Shown: positions 1-10,400 of the stretch, piece after piece
Position numbering within the stretch: the stretch's first letter is position 1
Layout: each line of letters begins with the position of its first letter
Source of the DNA: Sabethes cyaneus
Taxonomy: Eukaryota; Arthropoda; Insecta; Diptera; Culicidae
NCBI RefSeq assembly: GCF_943734655.1
Contig: NC_071354.1
Span: forward strand, 227,286,397 to 227,350,396
Direction: 5' to 3'
DNA: 64,000 bases
Notes under the pieces: model-generated
What the model was told of the DNA's origin: nothing
The model's input: the letters and a program-made list of their open reading frames with translations, nothing else
Databases searched by the model: none
Program-made: the position numbers and the translations under genes

Positions 1-3000
1 GTTTGCTTTTGTGATGCCGACGACGACGGGGGGAAACTTTTTCACGGAAAGCACCCCTCCACAGCTCTCTGGTGTTGTCCGCCTTCGGAGAGAAGAACCC
101 GCCCGACGCAGCAGAAATGAAGTGCCAAAAGCACAACGAATCGTTTTACGCTGCCAACGCGTAAAACGCGCCGGCGATGACGTTGACAGCATCCCTCCTG
201 TGTGTGCGGTACCATCCTAACCAGTCGCCGACAGAAGAAACGATGCGGTCGTAAATCAAATGATGCTTCGTATCAGGATCAGGAACGGCACTGACCGACA
301 ACCGGCAGCTCATCGGCAGGCATACATAGTTTGGTTATGTTATGCCTGTGTGCGTGTGATGCTCGGAATTTCATAATATTGATTGATCCAAAAATGGCTC
401 TCTTCCAAACTGCTGGTGGTCGGATACGCGTGGTGAAACTGATCCGGTCCAGTGAGTCGATGTATTCCAGCCGCTCGGTCATGCTTGGCGAGGTGCCGGT
501 AATTCCGGGAAGTGACGGCCGGTTTCCGAAAGTTCCCCCACTAGCCGATTGGTTGTCTGTTAAGCTTTTGTTTTTGAAATGCTCGCCCTTCACCAAACCA
601 TAGGATAATTTGCTTCAGGAAAAATAAAACTGGATGAATAAAACGGGAACATTCGACTTTTACTGGTAAAACACGTAACGCTTTCTTGCGGTGTCGCCTT
701 GGTATTGATTTTTTCCTCTGCTCGAAAGCTGTCTCGGCACGGGCGGTGATTGTTTTCCATGCAGACGTGCATTTTTTTAAGAGGTTTTTTTTTTCTCTCC
801 ATTCTTTATGGAGTGGTTCTGTCTAGCCGGAAAGTGGCTATGTGTTATTGCCGGTAATTGAAGAAAACGGCATGGCGGATTGGAAGTGGAAATTGCATAG
901 GATTATTTTTTTCCCATTAGGTTGAAACCTTCAATTTACATCCTTCTGTTGGTTCTACCAAAATTTTTGTTAAGTCGATGGTTGAGCCTTAAATAATGGT
1001 TATTTCTTTTAGTGAATTTTTAACGAAAAATCCTAAAATATATCCATCGTTTCAGCTGAATTACCAGCTAAAGAGTTAGGTTGCTCGATATTCTGTATGA
1101 TGCTGGCGGTTATCCCGTCTGCTAGAGAGTTCACATGGGTTGTACTAGCATTATGATATGCATACGACGATGGTTTTCCCTTGTAACGAGCAATTGTGCA
1201 TTGTTGAGACAAGGCCTATCGATCACGATAGAGTTGTATGCATTTAATTATGTGATCGAGTGGCAATTCTATCGGTCAGGATAATTGGTAAGAAAAGGTT
1301 CGTCACACTGTTATTTTACGTCCCATAAAAATCCCTCAATTGCTCTGTTTCTGTCGAGTGTTCATTCAATAACCATGCGTCTCCATTGAAGCGCAAAATA
1401 TGAAGACGGATGGTTGCCTCTGTTAGCTCCCACTCAACAATGTTTACAACAAGCGAATAACAAAAAAAAACGAAATCATCTGACTTCCACCACCACAAAC
1501 AATCAATCATTGTCACAGAGCGAAACAACTAGTAAATCAACAAAACGAGCGAAAGAAAAATTCCATTTTCTCAGTGCCATTAGAGAAAAACAATTAAACT
1601 TTTCATTCGTCGTGCTCCGCCCCAACTTTGCTAAGCAAAAAAAAAACGACAAAACGAAACAAAACAGCACGAAGAAAAGAAAACCGGACTCCCGGTTATT
1701 TATAACCCAACCCAACCCAACCCGGTCCACGGGAGACTCGCAGTAAGTTTTCAAACAATCGCCATTCTTTCGGATCTTAGTCACAGTCCCATTGCTGACG
1801 CTCCTTATCGGGCGAGCGTGCAGATTCGAAACAATGTAGGAACCATCGGAGAAACTCGATTGCACGGTACCAGATCCTTTACACCGCAACACGTTTCAGC
1901 GCACAGAAATGGGGCGGGCTGCCTGAGCTGGTCTGCAAGATAAATTATTAAGCCGTCCTTCGTCCGTCTACATCCCGCAGGCATTTTGTTCTACCCCTCG
2001 TGTCGCAAGCAATTCGAATTAGGTCAGCTAATTTTCCCACATTTGATGTCCCCTTTCTCATCCTATTAACCAAGTTCATCGGATCAAGTCTGACGGTCAG
2101 TCAGGCAGGTGTTGTGTTATTTCGTTATCCAACAGTCAAACATACCCGTACTGTATGTACTGAAAATAAAGTAAGTAAAGCATCGTCCATTCATGCCCCA
2201 GTGCGCTGCAAGGATTATCAGAAAAGGTGAAAAGGTCAAAGTATTACATAAATTTTTCGTTTTTCTTCCCCAACCTTTTTGGCGCCGGCGGCGCTTCACC
2301 CCCGTTGTCGATCGTAATGAGCCTCGCTTGTTTCTGAACCATTTTCCTTCGCAAAAATTTCGGTGTGAGATAGTGGAAAAAGCGCAAAAATTTTCGTTTA
2401 CATCCGGTACGGTACGGTACGGATGCATGTGATGATTTCCTTTCGGGGGCGTAAAACCTCGGTGGTTCGGTTTTAACAGCCAAACGTAGCGTTGGTTGGT
2501 GGGTAAAATTTTTTGCGATAAGCGTAATGCGATTCTGCTACCAACGACGGACGACTGCTGGCGCTGCTGAGATGATTCAGAACCAGCGAATTTTATTGAC
2601 AGAAAAATATTTAACGACGTTAGCTTCGAAGCTTCTGTCTGTATTCAACATCCAGCTAACGTGAATAAAGATGGTGTTAATCTATGTTACTTTAATATTT
2701 CAACGAAACTTTAAGTTTTTGAAATTTTCGTACTGAACATATTAAGAATCAGTCAAGAAATAGGTTCTAACCAGTCCTTTCAGTTTTACCAAGAAGGTTT
2801 TGTAAATTAACAAATTTTTTTGGATTTTTTTTAATATTGAAACGAACTGGACAACAATCCTAGGGCATATCGAACAAAGTGACACTAATTCCGTTCAATC
2901 TGTTTCACTTTTATAGTATTGGAGAGATCTGTGTACAATTTCGACCCTCAATATTCAGAATTTCGCAACAGTGGTTAGTGAATGCCATTAGATTTCTTAA

Positions 3001-3240
3001 AATTGAGTTCGAAATTTTCAAAATTACTACCAAAACGTTGGTGGTACGAGTATCAGTAATGACAAAATCGCTCACTGAGTCAGAAAGCGCACTGAGGCTT
3101 GAAACTGTCGTTTCCATTCAACTTGATCGTGAGCCACTCGTCATCCATTTCCCTGGCATGGGCGCAAATCATTTTCGACCTCGCGGACGTTGGGCCCCTC
3201 TGTTCCTGGTACACAGCACAGTGATAGTAATTGGGAACCC
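1..3240. other. Anonymous non-coding DNA
   Basis: No recognisable gene or transposon. Open frames are short and unlike known families. Local low-complexity sites are an (AACCC)4 run at 1704-1723, A-rich segments near 1460-1680, and three and a half copies of GGTAC at about 2405-2422. The first 300 bases and 1900-2600 are more GC-rich than the AT-rich 2600-3000 stretch. It could be intron or intergenic DNA. Confidence 0.5.
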
Positions 3241-3393
3241 AAAACCAATAAATATTTGGCGTTAATCAAATTGTGTATGCAAGAAAATTATCTCACACGT
3301 AATGAAAAACTCTATAAACAAACAAAAGGAGCGCCCATGGGGAACCTCCTATCACCTTTTCTATGTAATATCATACCAAGGCAAAGAATATAG
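3241..3393 (+). pseudogene. Penelope-like element reverse transcriptase fragment
   Basis: A short frame reads KLCMQENYLTRNEKLYKQTK followed by GAPMGNLLSPFLCNI. This matches the conserved Penelope-like RT core, in which a Y/F-x-Q-T-x-G-x-x-M-G-x-x-L-S-P-x-L motif precedes the palm. Only about 50 codons survive; the catalytic YxDD block and the GIY-YIG endonuclease are absent. Upstream (about 3120-3240) no related frame is visible, so this is a truncated dead copy. Penelope elements are retroelements with their own RT clade, separate from LTR and LINE RTs. The call rests on one motif block. Confidence 0.7.
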
Positions 3394-3689
3394 AAAAATA
3401 TAATGAAAACTGGCATGACAAAAAGAAAAAAATCAGAGGGGTTGTGCACAAGACACGACCGCATAGGTGACGTAGGACTACGTAAGTCTCTTTGTAGCAA
3501 TAGAAGGATATATTCATGTATGTAATAATACGATTCTTCATGTATACAACCTACATACGTAACGTTTATCAAAGTAGTAACATTGTATACATTCAATCGT
3601 TAACCGATTTTGGGGTTATATCCATGAATTGATTGAATCTATTTTATTAAAACGAAACCAAGTAAGTAACTAAACCAAAACGGTTTGTA
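3394..3689. other. Non-coding spacer with near-palindromic 15-mer
   Basis: AT-rich DNA without a gene. It holds GACGTAGGACTACGT at 3469-3483, an imperfect palindrome whose exact reverse complement recurs at 12316-12330. The surrounding sequence does not extend the match, so the motif could be the edge of a dispersed repeat. Confidence 0.45.
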
Positions 3690-4009
3690 AACGGTTTGTT
3701 GTCGGTTGGTAAATGGCTGGATAATGCGGAATATAGACCTCTTAGTGGTTGTTAGCCTCTTATCCAGCAACTCCGATCCCGACCTCCTCGTGGTACCAGC
3801 CGGAATACGAGCAACCTTAGCGGAGATCGGGTAACCCACCCCGGTGGGAACTAAAGTCGTATACTTACCTGGAAGGAGGTATAGTGAGTCTCGGCACTAT
3901 AAGATGGCAGCCCCATCGCGAGACTCGGTAGTGTTGCCCCAGTACGGCTACACACCTAAATTCAAAAACTAACAACATTCAAGCATATTCGGAGCGGAAC
4001 ATTCGGCAT

Positions 4010-6963
4010 CGACCTAGGCGACGGAACAAGGACGACGAATGGAGACTCGGGACTTGGAACTGCAGATCGCTAAATTTCCCAGGTTGCGAGCGGGTGCTGA
4101 TTGAACAGCTTGAACCCCGCAAACTCGGCATCGTAGCTCTGCAGAAAATCTGTCGCAAAGGAGAGAAGGTATGGAAGATCCGTGGCGGAAAGGCACAGTT
4201 TTACCAAAGCGGTGGCGCTACCAACGAACTGGGAACGGGCTTTGTAGTGCTGGGCGGAATGCAGGATCGCGTGATAGATTGGAAGGCGATTAACGAGAGA
4301 ATGTGTGTATTGAGGATAAAGGGCCGTTTCTTCAATTATAGCATCATTAACGTGCACTGCCCGCACGAAGGTAGACCCGACGATGAGAAAGAAGCGTTCT
4401 ACGCGAGGCTGGAGGCAACGTACGACAGCTGCTCGTCACGGGACATCAAGATCGTCATCGGTGGTATGAACGCCCAGGTCGGTAGGGAAGAAATGTATAG
4501 ACCGATGGTAGGACCCCATAGCCTGCACACCGACACAAACGATAACGGCCAACGATGTATAAACTTCGCAGCTTCCCGAGGCCTGGTGATCCGAAGCACC
4601 TTTTTCCCGCGCAAGGATATCCACAAAGCCACCTGGAGATCACCTGACCAACGTACAATGAACCAAATTGACCACGTTCTCATAGAGGGTCGGTTTTTCT
4701 CTAACATCACGAACGTACGCTCCCGTCGGGGTGCGGATATTGATTCTGACCATTACCTAGTAGCAGTACATGTGCGCTCAAAGCTGTCCACCGTATACCG
4801 GACACTGCAAAGCCGCCCTCTTCGGCTGAACATCAGGCAGCTAGATAACCCACAAGCTGCCGAGAACTACGCGCGAGTACTGAATGAGGCACTGCCTTCT
4901 TCCGAGGAGTTAGGTGCTTCAAACCTCGAAGCCGGTTGGGGCAGAATACGCTCGGCCATCGGAGAGGCCGCTACCGCGGCACTAGGTATTGAGCCTCGGA
5001 GTACACAAAATGATTGGTTTGATGGGGAATGCCAACAAGCGGTGGAGGAGAAAAAAAATGCTTGGAAAAATTATCTAAGTATTGCCACTAGAGAGAACCT
5101 GGCCAAATACCGACGAGCTAGGAACCAGTTGACCACGATCCTGAGGAGAAAAAAGCGCCAAAAGGAGGACAGAGATCGTGAAGAATTAGAGCAACTATTC
5201 CGAGCTAATGACACGCGTAAGTTTTATGAGAAGGTGAACCAAACTCGGAAGGGCTACACACCGAAACCTGAAATGTGTAGGGACGAGGGAGGGAATCTAA
5301 TTACAAACGAGCGCGAGGTGGTCGACAGGTGGAAGCAGTTCTTCGATGAGCACCTCAATGGCGAAGTCGCAGAAGCAGGCGGAACGGAAATTAACCTAGG
5401 AGCGCCCATGGAAGATAGTAATGTCCTAGCACCTGATCTCCAGGAAGTCAAACGAGAAATCAGGCTGCTGAAGACCAATAAAGCCGCTGGGAAGGACCGC
5501 CTACCGGCTGAGCTTTATAAACATGGCGGAGAAACGCTAGCAAAGGCTCTACACTGGGTTATTTCGAGTATTTGAGAGGAGGAAAAGCTACCGGAGGAAT
5601 GGATGGAAGGAGTGGTTTGTCCCATCTACAAAAAGGGTGATCGGCTAGACTGCTGCAACTATCGTGGTATTACGCTGGTAAACGCCCCCTACAATGTACT
5701 CTCCCAGATCCTGTTACGCCGACTGTCGCCGATAGCGCAAGGTTTCGTAGGGAATTATCAGGCGGGTTTCATGGGGGCTCGCGCAACTACGGACCAAATT
5801 TTTACTATCCGACAGATCTTGCAGAAATGTCGGGAGTACAACGTGCTACGTGCCCTCGCATCACATCTTTATTGATTTCAAAGCAGCATACGATACAGTC
5901 GATCGAGACAAACTATGGCAGATAATGCACAAATACGATTTTCCGGACAAACTGACGCGACTGATCAGAGCTACATTGGATCGAGTGATGTGTTTCGTAC
6001 GCATCTCTGGGACACTCTCGAGTCCCTTCGAGACGCGACGAGGATTGAGACAAGGTGACGGTCTATCCTGCATGCTGTTCAACATCGCTCTCGAGGGGTT
6101 GATCCGACGAGCGGGCATCGAAACGAGAGGCACGATTTTTACCAAGAGTAGCCAACTTCTAGGCTTTGCAGATGACTTCGATAACATAGCCAGGAACTTT
6201 ACGACGGCGGAGGCAATCTACACCAGACTGAAAGCGGAGTCTAGGAGAATTGGGCTAAAAATAAATGCGTCGAAGATTAAATACATGAAAGGAAGAGGCT
6301 CAAAGGAAACAAATGCGCGTCTGCCACGGACGGTAAACGTTGACGGCGACGAATTAGAAGTGGTAGAGGAGTTCGTGAATTTGGGATCGTTGGTGACCGC
6401 GGACTACAACACTAGTAAGGAGATCCAGCGGCGCATCCAAGCGGGAAATCGGGCCTACTTTGCCCTTCGTAAAACGCTACGATCAGGAAGCATACGCCGC
6501 CGCACGAAGCTAACAATGTACAAAACCATTATTAGACCGGTAGTTCTTTATGGACTTGAAGCCGTGACGCTGCTTACGGAGGACATACGCGCCCTTGCCG
6601 TGTTTGAGCGGAAAGTGCTGCGGACGATATTTGGCGGAGTACAAACTGAAAGCGGAGAGTGGCGGAGGCGTATGAATCACGAGCTACAGGCACTGCTTGG
6701 GGAGACTCCCATCGTACATCTAGCGAAAGTTAGCAGGCTACGGTGGGCCGGACACGTCGTAAGGATGCCGGACGACAGTGCGACGAAAATAGTCCTCTTC
6801 AACAACCCCACCGGCACCAGGAACAGGAGGGTCAAACGTACACGATGACTCGACCAGGTCGAAAGCGATTTGCGACTTCTGAGACGACTAGCAAATTGGC
6901 GACGAGTGACCCAAGACCGAGTTGAATGGAGACGAGTGCTTGAAACAGCACGAGCCACCCCGG
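4010..6963 (+). pseudogene. RTE endonuclease-reverse transcriptase, disabled
   Basis: The encoded protein would nick target DNA and copy its own RNA there. The endonuclease opens with the WRLGTWNCRSLN block (about 4038-4075) and includes NQIDHVLIE and SDHYLVAVHV (about 4660-4770). RT blocks are NYRGITLVNA, FIDFKAAYDTVDRDKLW, RGLRQGDGLSCMLFNIALEG and the catalytic GFADDFD (about 6163-6183). The C-terminal block RLRWAGHVVRMPDD is typical of RTE. Damage: TGA at 5573-5575; a 7-bp tandem duplication (TACGTGC, 5847-5853, absent from copy 2), which shifts the frame; TGA at 6846-6848, where copy 2 has TGG. The endonuclease reads LQKICRKG, where RTE enzymes have LQE, and IGGMNAQ, where they have GDFNAQ, so two catalytic acids also look lost. 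No ATG is clear; the frame is open above 4010. Confidence 0.88.
6954..6963. repeat. Target-site duplication, left copy (GCCACCCCGG)
   Basis: This 10-bp sequence is exactly repeated at 8081-8090 and borders the inserted Mutator-like element. The uninterrupted RTE copy 2 reads ACCACCCCGGCTCTATG at the same point, which shows that the ten bases are host sequence. A length of 8-11 bp is characteristic of Mutator-like elements. Confidence 0.9.
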
Positions 6964-6969
6964 GCTGGC

Positions 6970-7094
6970 ACCGAATGGCCGAAACACAAATGGCCGCATC
7001 ACGAATGGCCGAAATCCAAATGGCCGAATTTCAATAACAGTCACAGAAGGCCGAATCACGAAAGGCCGAATCACGAAAGGCCGAAATTTTTCGG
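6970..7094 (+). repeat. Left iterated terminal repeat of the Mutator-like element
   Basis: About seven degenerate units contain GGCCGAA, for example CACGAATGGCCGAA and CACGAAAGGCCGAA, with a spacing of 14-15 bp outside one gap near 7022-7045. The units are inverted relative to 7890-8070. Such iterons may be multiple transposase-binding sites; that role is inference. Confidence 0.85.
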
Positions 7095-7202
7095 AATGCC
7101 TAAATAACTACTCAATAAAAAACCATGAATTGGCAAGTAGTTAACAAATAACTTTAATCAAACAAAAAACAAACTACTACTATTAAACAAACGAAACATG
7201 CT

Positions 7203-7598
7203 TTACGAACGTCTTTGTTTAGCGCTTAATAAAATCGCAACTGCGTCAACAAAATTTTTGCTGCTCATTTTGTGAGCATTAACACATTTCGAGTAGATTT
7301 TTTCGTCTATTTCTCGGCGCGAATTCGGAACATCCCCCTGAAGAATTCTAAGGATGTTCCCCTTTATCGCATTTTGCTCCACCCGAAGCTCTGTGATGAT
7401 CCTGGTCAGTGACAGGTGATGGGCACCAACAATGGTTGTCCATCGTTGGTGCCATGGTTCCAAGTTGTTTGTGTTCCGCGGTAGCTTGTCAATGATAGGC
7501 TTAAAATTTGACCACAGAGTGGGGTGAAACAATGGCCTGTTGTTCCGGTTTCTCCCACTTATATAAGTATTCCGAAAATATTTCTTGATTATAAACAC
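7203..7598 (-). pseudogene. Mutator-like transposase C-terminal fragment
   Basis: This 131-codon open frame carries LWSNFKPIIDKLPRNTNNLE followed by PWHQRWTTIVGAHHLSLTRI. It matches the tail of FLYWCH-type Mutator-like transposases of insects, where an LPRTNNSVEGWH block follows the catalytic domain and is followed by a basic region with a conserved A-H-P segment. The block lies at about residues 33-70. The DDE core, the SWIM-type zinc finger and any FLYWCH domain are absent, so it cannot be a working enzyme. The ATG at the start is probably not a native start. The reading frame is intact over the piece, which suggests a fairly recent deletion derivative. Confidence 0.72.
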
Positions 7599-7723
7599 AT
7601 CTTCATTATAAGGTGCGAGACGTATTTACCGTGTGAGTAGCAAATGTTTCCTAGATGATTCAGGGCGAGACGGCCGCAGGCCGCGAGTGTGCGCCGGTGA
7701 CCCGCCGTCGGAAGCGCCGGCCA

Positions 7724-7748
7724 CTGCGGGGGGGCAGCCCCCCCGCAG
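7724..7748. other. Perfect GC hairpin inside the Mutator-like element
   Basis: CTGCGGGGGGG pairs with CCCCCCCGCAG through the 3-nt loop CAG. It sits in a GC-rich block just outside the transposase remnant. The downstream segment 7735-7806 resembles 44044-44120. Confidence 0.8.
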
Positions 7749-7889
7749 AAACCACTACTATTTAGGTGCATGCATTTTCCTAGGTTTACTGTCTATTAGG
7801 GATTATCCCTTAGTTAAGTCCGAACGAGCGGTAGCGAGTAAGGACAGCATGTATCCAACGTTTGCACAGGTTGAAGACTATGAATATTT

Positions 7890-8070
7890 TCGGTCGAATA
7901 TGACATTCGGCCATTCGTGTTTCGGCCATTTGTGATTCGGCCATTCGCGATTCGGCCTTTTGTGATTCGGCCATTCGTGATTCGGCCATTTGATATGTTA
8001 TGCCATTCGTTATTTCGGCCATTTGTGTTTCGGCCATTCGTGATTCGGCCATTTGTGTTTCGGCCATTCG
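7890..8070 (-). repeat. Right iterated terminal repeat of the Mutator-like element
   Basis: Ten units containing CGGCCATTCG or CGGCCATTTG, plus one decayed unit (ATGCCATTCG, about 8000-8010), recur every 14-15 bp. Two alternating spellings (ATTCGTG and ATTTGTG after GGCC) suggest a two-unit higher-order period of about 29 bp. The array is inverted relative to 6970-7094. Confidence 0.85.
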
Positions 8071-8080
8071 TAGGTAATCC

Positions 8081-8090
8081 GCCACCCCGG
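8081..8090. repeat. Target-site duplication, right copy (GCCACCCCGG)
   Basis: Exact repeat of 6954-6963. The host RTE sequence CTCTATGCTACTGAAG resumes immediately after it, completing the RTE 3' end. Confidence 0.9.
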
Positions 8091-8117
8091 CTCTATGCTA
8101 CTGAAGAATAAGAATCG

Positions 8118-9760
8118 TTGTCACATGTCACGAGCAAATTCATCTACTACTTCATATCGTTCCTCATTCAGTTCCTCTTCAGCACCAACACCATTTGGAT
8201 TTCCACGTTCTCTGCAAGCCAAGTACTTCGTTTTGGCGGTGTTAATGGTAATTCCCAATTTCCCAATTAAATGACCTAAATATTTTCTTTCCCTGCTTAA
8301 CAGTTGATTTCGGTGATATCGACATCATCCTCAAAATCAAAAACCATGTGAGGTCTCATCCGCTATTCTGACTCATTATTTTTACTCATCCAGCGTCACA
8401 CGAATCAACGTAACTAGTTCTGTAGGAAAACCATGTGCTAGCGTTAACTGTCACAGCTCATTTCATTTGACGGAATCGTATGCCGCCTTGAAATCTGTAA
8501 AAAGATGATGAGTCTGCAAGTTGTACTTCCGGTACTCGTCAGTTACCAGACGCATATCTGATCCATCGTGAAGCGACCCTCATGAAAACCAGCTTGGTAC
8601 TCGCCGACGAAGAACTTCGCTAACGGTCGCAGTCTACAACACAGGATAAAGAGAACACCTTATAGGCAAAATTGAGTAACGTAATTCCTCGATAGTTTTT
8701 ACTCTCGAGTCGATGTCCGTTTTTAAAATTTTGGGAAACAAGGCCAATCAACCACTCCTCCGATATTGATTTTCCATCCATATCCTGTTTCTGACAATGA
8801 GGCGGCGAATTGTTTCGTACAGCTGCTCGCCCCCCGCTTTTAGAAGTTCAGGCAGGATACCATCCTTTACAGCAACCTTACCGTTTTTCAGTTCTCTGAT
8901 TGCTCGGCCACAGCTTGGGCGTCACTCACAGTTCTTATCCTGTAGGGTAACAAGGGGTAAGAAGGCCCGGCGGGGTAAGAGGGACCACATCGATTTCACC
9001 AAGAAATCCTTAAATTTTCTACAAATGCCCCAGTATGTTTTGTTTATTAGACTATCTAAACACTTTCGAGACAACCTGTGGCATTCGGCCGTATCGACTT
9101 TACTAGTAGTAAAGTTCCTTCTTTTAGCAGGTGTCTAAATTAAACTATATCTTCTTTTAGCATGTACCTAAAAACCCCTTAAGAACTTGTTCTTACTTAG
9201 TTAATATTGAAATTGTGTTTACAACTCAAAGAAACCTTCAAATCTGCCACAATCCGCCATGGTCCGTCTTACCCCTTTGGTGGTCCTTCTTATCCCGCCT
9301 GGTTGTGAACGAGTAATTTTTAGACGTTTCGAAAATTGATGAAAAATCACGGAAAAATAAACTAATTAATTCATTATATAATTTTTAATGGTAGATAAAT
9401 GAATGCTTTTCCATGTGTGGAACAAGAAAATGTGAATTTTCGTTCACATTTTATGCCAGCAATTTATTCGCTTAGGGGGGCCGTCTTACCCCGTCTTCCC
9501 CTAGCTGCTGATCTTTGTGTTTATTTCTCTATTCAACAGCGTCTGGAAATACTCTTCCACCTGGCTGTTACCGTCGTTTTGTCAGTAAGCAGGTTGCCAG
9601 CACTATCACAGGCATGGCAAAATTCTTGCACCTGACCGTTTTGTAGAAACTCCGTGTATCGTTGCTGGCGAACCTCTCCTCTGGACCGGCGAGCACGTGC
9701 TCTTCGTACTGGCGTTTTTTAGACGGTGGGTTCTTTTTTCCGCAGCTCTACCAGGACGAA
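8118..9760 (-). mobile_element. Old RTE-clade retrotransposon, inverted, interrupted by a MITE
   Basis: Reading the minus strand gives a decayed RT: the block TDFKAAYDSV (8471-8500) and a FEDDVDI version of the catalytic FADD motif (about 8311-8340). Upstream coding follows to about 9760 (GQLLTDKNDG-type text and an Arg-rich linker). Frames are broken many times and no long frame survives. Its 3' end abuts the 3' end of RTE copy 1, so the two elements lie tail to tail. A TA-target MITE occupies 8945-9501. The 5' limit is uncertain. Confidence 0.72.
8945..9501. mobile_element. 557-bp MITE with TA target duplication
   Basis: The ends are inverted: GGGTAACAAGGGGTAAGAAG on the left against GGGGAAGACGGGGTAAGACG read inward from the right, continuing to GGCC. 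TA flanks both sides (8943-8944 and 9502-9503). RTE sequence continues on either side. The interior is AT-rich with further GGGTAAG-type motifs, for example near 8970 and 9265-9300, and no transposase frame. TA targets fit mobilisation by a Tc1/mariner-type transposase, but the source family is not identifiable here. Confidence 0.75.
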
Positions 9761-10194
9761 CCAAAAAGATTCGCGCAGAGCCTTTAGGATTCCTCACATT
9801 GGAATCGTGTGAAGAAATTCTGCACAGGATTCGCACAGAATACCTTGCTTATAGAAGCAGGATTCTTATAGGAGAATCCAAGAGTTGAATCCCAGGGATA
9901 GCTATAAATCGGCACGGGAATCGCCTGCACTATGAAATAAGAATCCTGTTCTATCGATTCTTTTCTCTGTTATGTCGTGTAGGGGCAGTAAGCTACTCGT
10001 ATATATTGAACTGATGAGATCCTATCATTTATAAAATCAGCTTATTTGATACTTGAAATTTTGTATGTAATTAACCCTATAACTTAAAAGCTGCAGAAAC
10101 ATAAATGGGTGATAGATGAGGAAAACGCTGCATTGGCGAGAAAAAAGCACAGTAACCCTCATCAGAATGTGGAAAGTGCTCTTCCGGGTTCCCT
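9761..10194. other. Non-coding spacer rich in GGATTC/GAATCC words
   Basis: No gene. Between 9785 and 9965 the words AGGATTC, GAATCC and GATTC recur on both strands more often than expected, for example ACAGGATTCGCACAGAATA. This looks like a decayed repeat of unknown type. Confidence 0.4.
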
Positions 10195-10400
10195 GAAGGA
10201 CGGTTAGAAAAGATTCAAATATTCACGCTGCGGCAGATCCTCCAAAATGTCCATGAATATAGAATTCAACGCACAATTATTTCATTGATTTCAAAGTTGC
10301 GTATGACACCATCGACCGTAAAATCATGGCCATTCTAACCTCGCAGGGGACTTTATCAACGTGATGGTCCCTCATGAGGGCTCATGTAATATGTTTTAAA
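10195..10400 (+). pseudogene. RTE reverse transcriptase fragment
   Basis: A plus-strand scrap reads IQIFTLRQILQNVHEYRIQ, then after a frameshift an ISFDFKVAYDTIDR-like segment (about 10284-10320). It corresponds to the TDQIFTIRQILQKC and FKAAYDTVDR region of RTE copy 1. Frame and length are lost on either side. It is too short to place in a subfamily. Confidence 0.65.

Larger units (their letters stand above)
6964..8080 (-). mobile_element. Mutator-like DNA transposon (Phantom-like) with iterated terminal inverted repeats
   Basis: This 1,117-bp element lies inside RTE copy 1 and is bordered by a perfect 10-bp duplication. Each end is an array of a 14-15 bp motif built on CACGAATGGCCGAA, in opposite orientation at the two ends. 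The interior carries the C-terminal remnant of a Mutator-like transposase on the minus strand (7203-7598), a GC-rich block (7665-7750) and a perfect 11-bp stem with a 3-nt loop (7724-7748). The transposase N-terminus and catalytic core are missing, so the copy is an internally deleted, non-autonomous derivative. Family assignment comes from the transposase tail and the TSD length. Confidence 0.82.
3690..8115 (+). mobile_element. RTE-clade non-LTR retrotransposon, copy 1 (nearly full length, interrupted)
   Basis: The copy starts at about 3690 with a 5' leader (GCAACTCCGATCC region, then GGTAACCCACCCCGGTGGGA at 3828-3847) whose relatives recur at 32.5 and 44.6 kb. It continues through one endonuclease-RT frame and ends at about 8115 in a short GAA-like tail after CTCTATGCTACTGAAG. 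A 1,117-bp Mutator-like element splits the 3' end at 6964-8080. The absence of an ORF1, the fused AP endonuclease plus RT, and the short 3' tail with simple repeats are RTE-clade traits. The 5' limit is approximate. Relatives of the same family lie at 44.6-47.35 kb and, inverted, at 54.15-54.88 kb. Confidence 0.85.

Noticed and set aside
1704..1723. Telomeric repeat remnant (AACCC)4
   Set aside because: Dipterans lack simple telomerase repeats, and the run is only four units, so chance or slippage is enough.
7665..7750. GC-rich block suggesting bacterial contamination
   Set aside because: It sits inside a Mutator-like element bounded by a TSD, and its neighbour recurs at 44 kb, so it is native element sequence.
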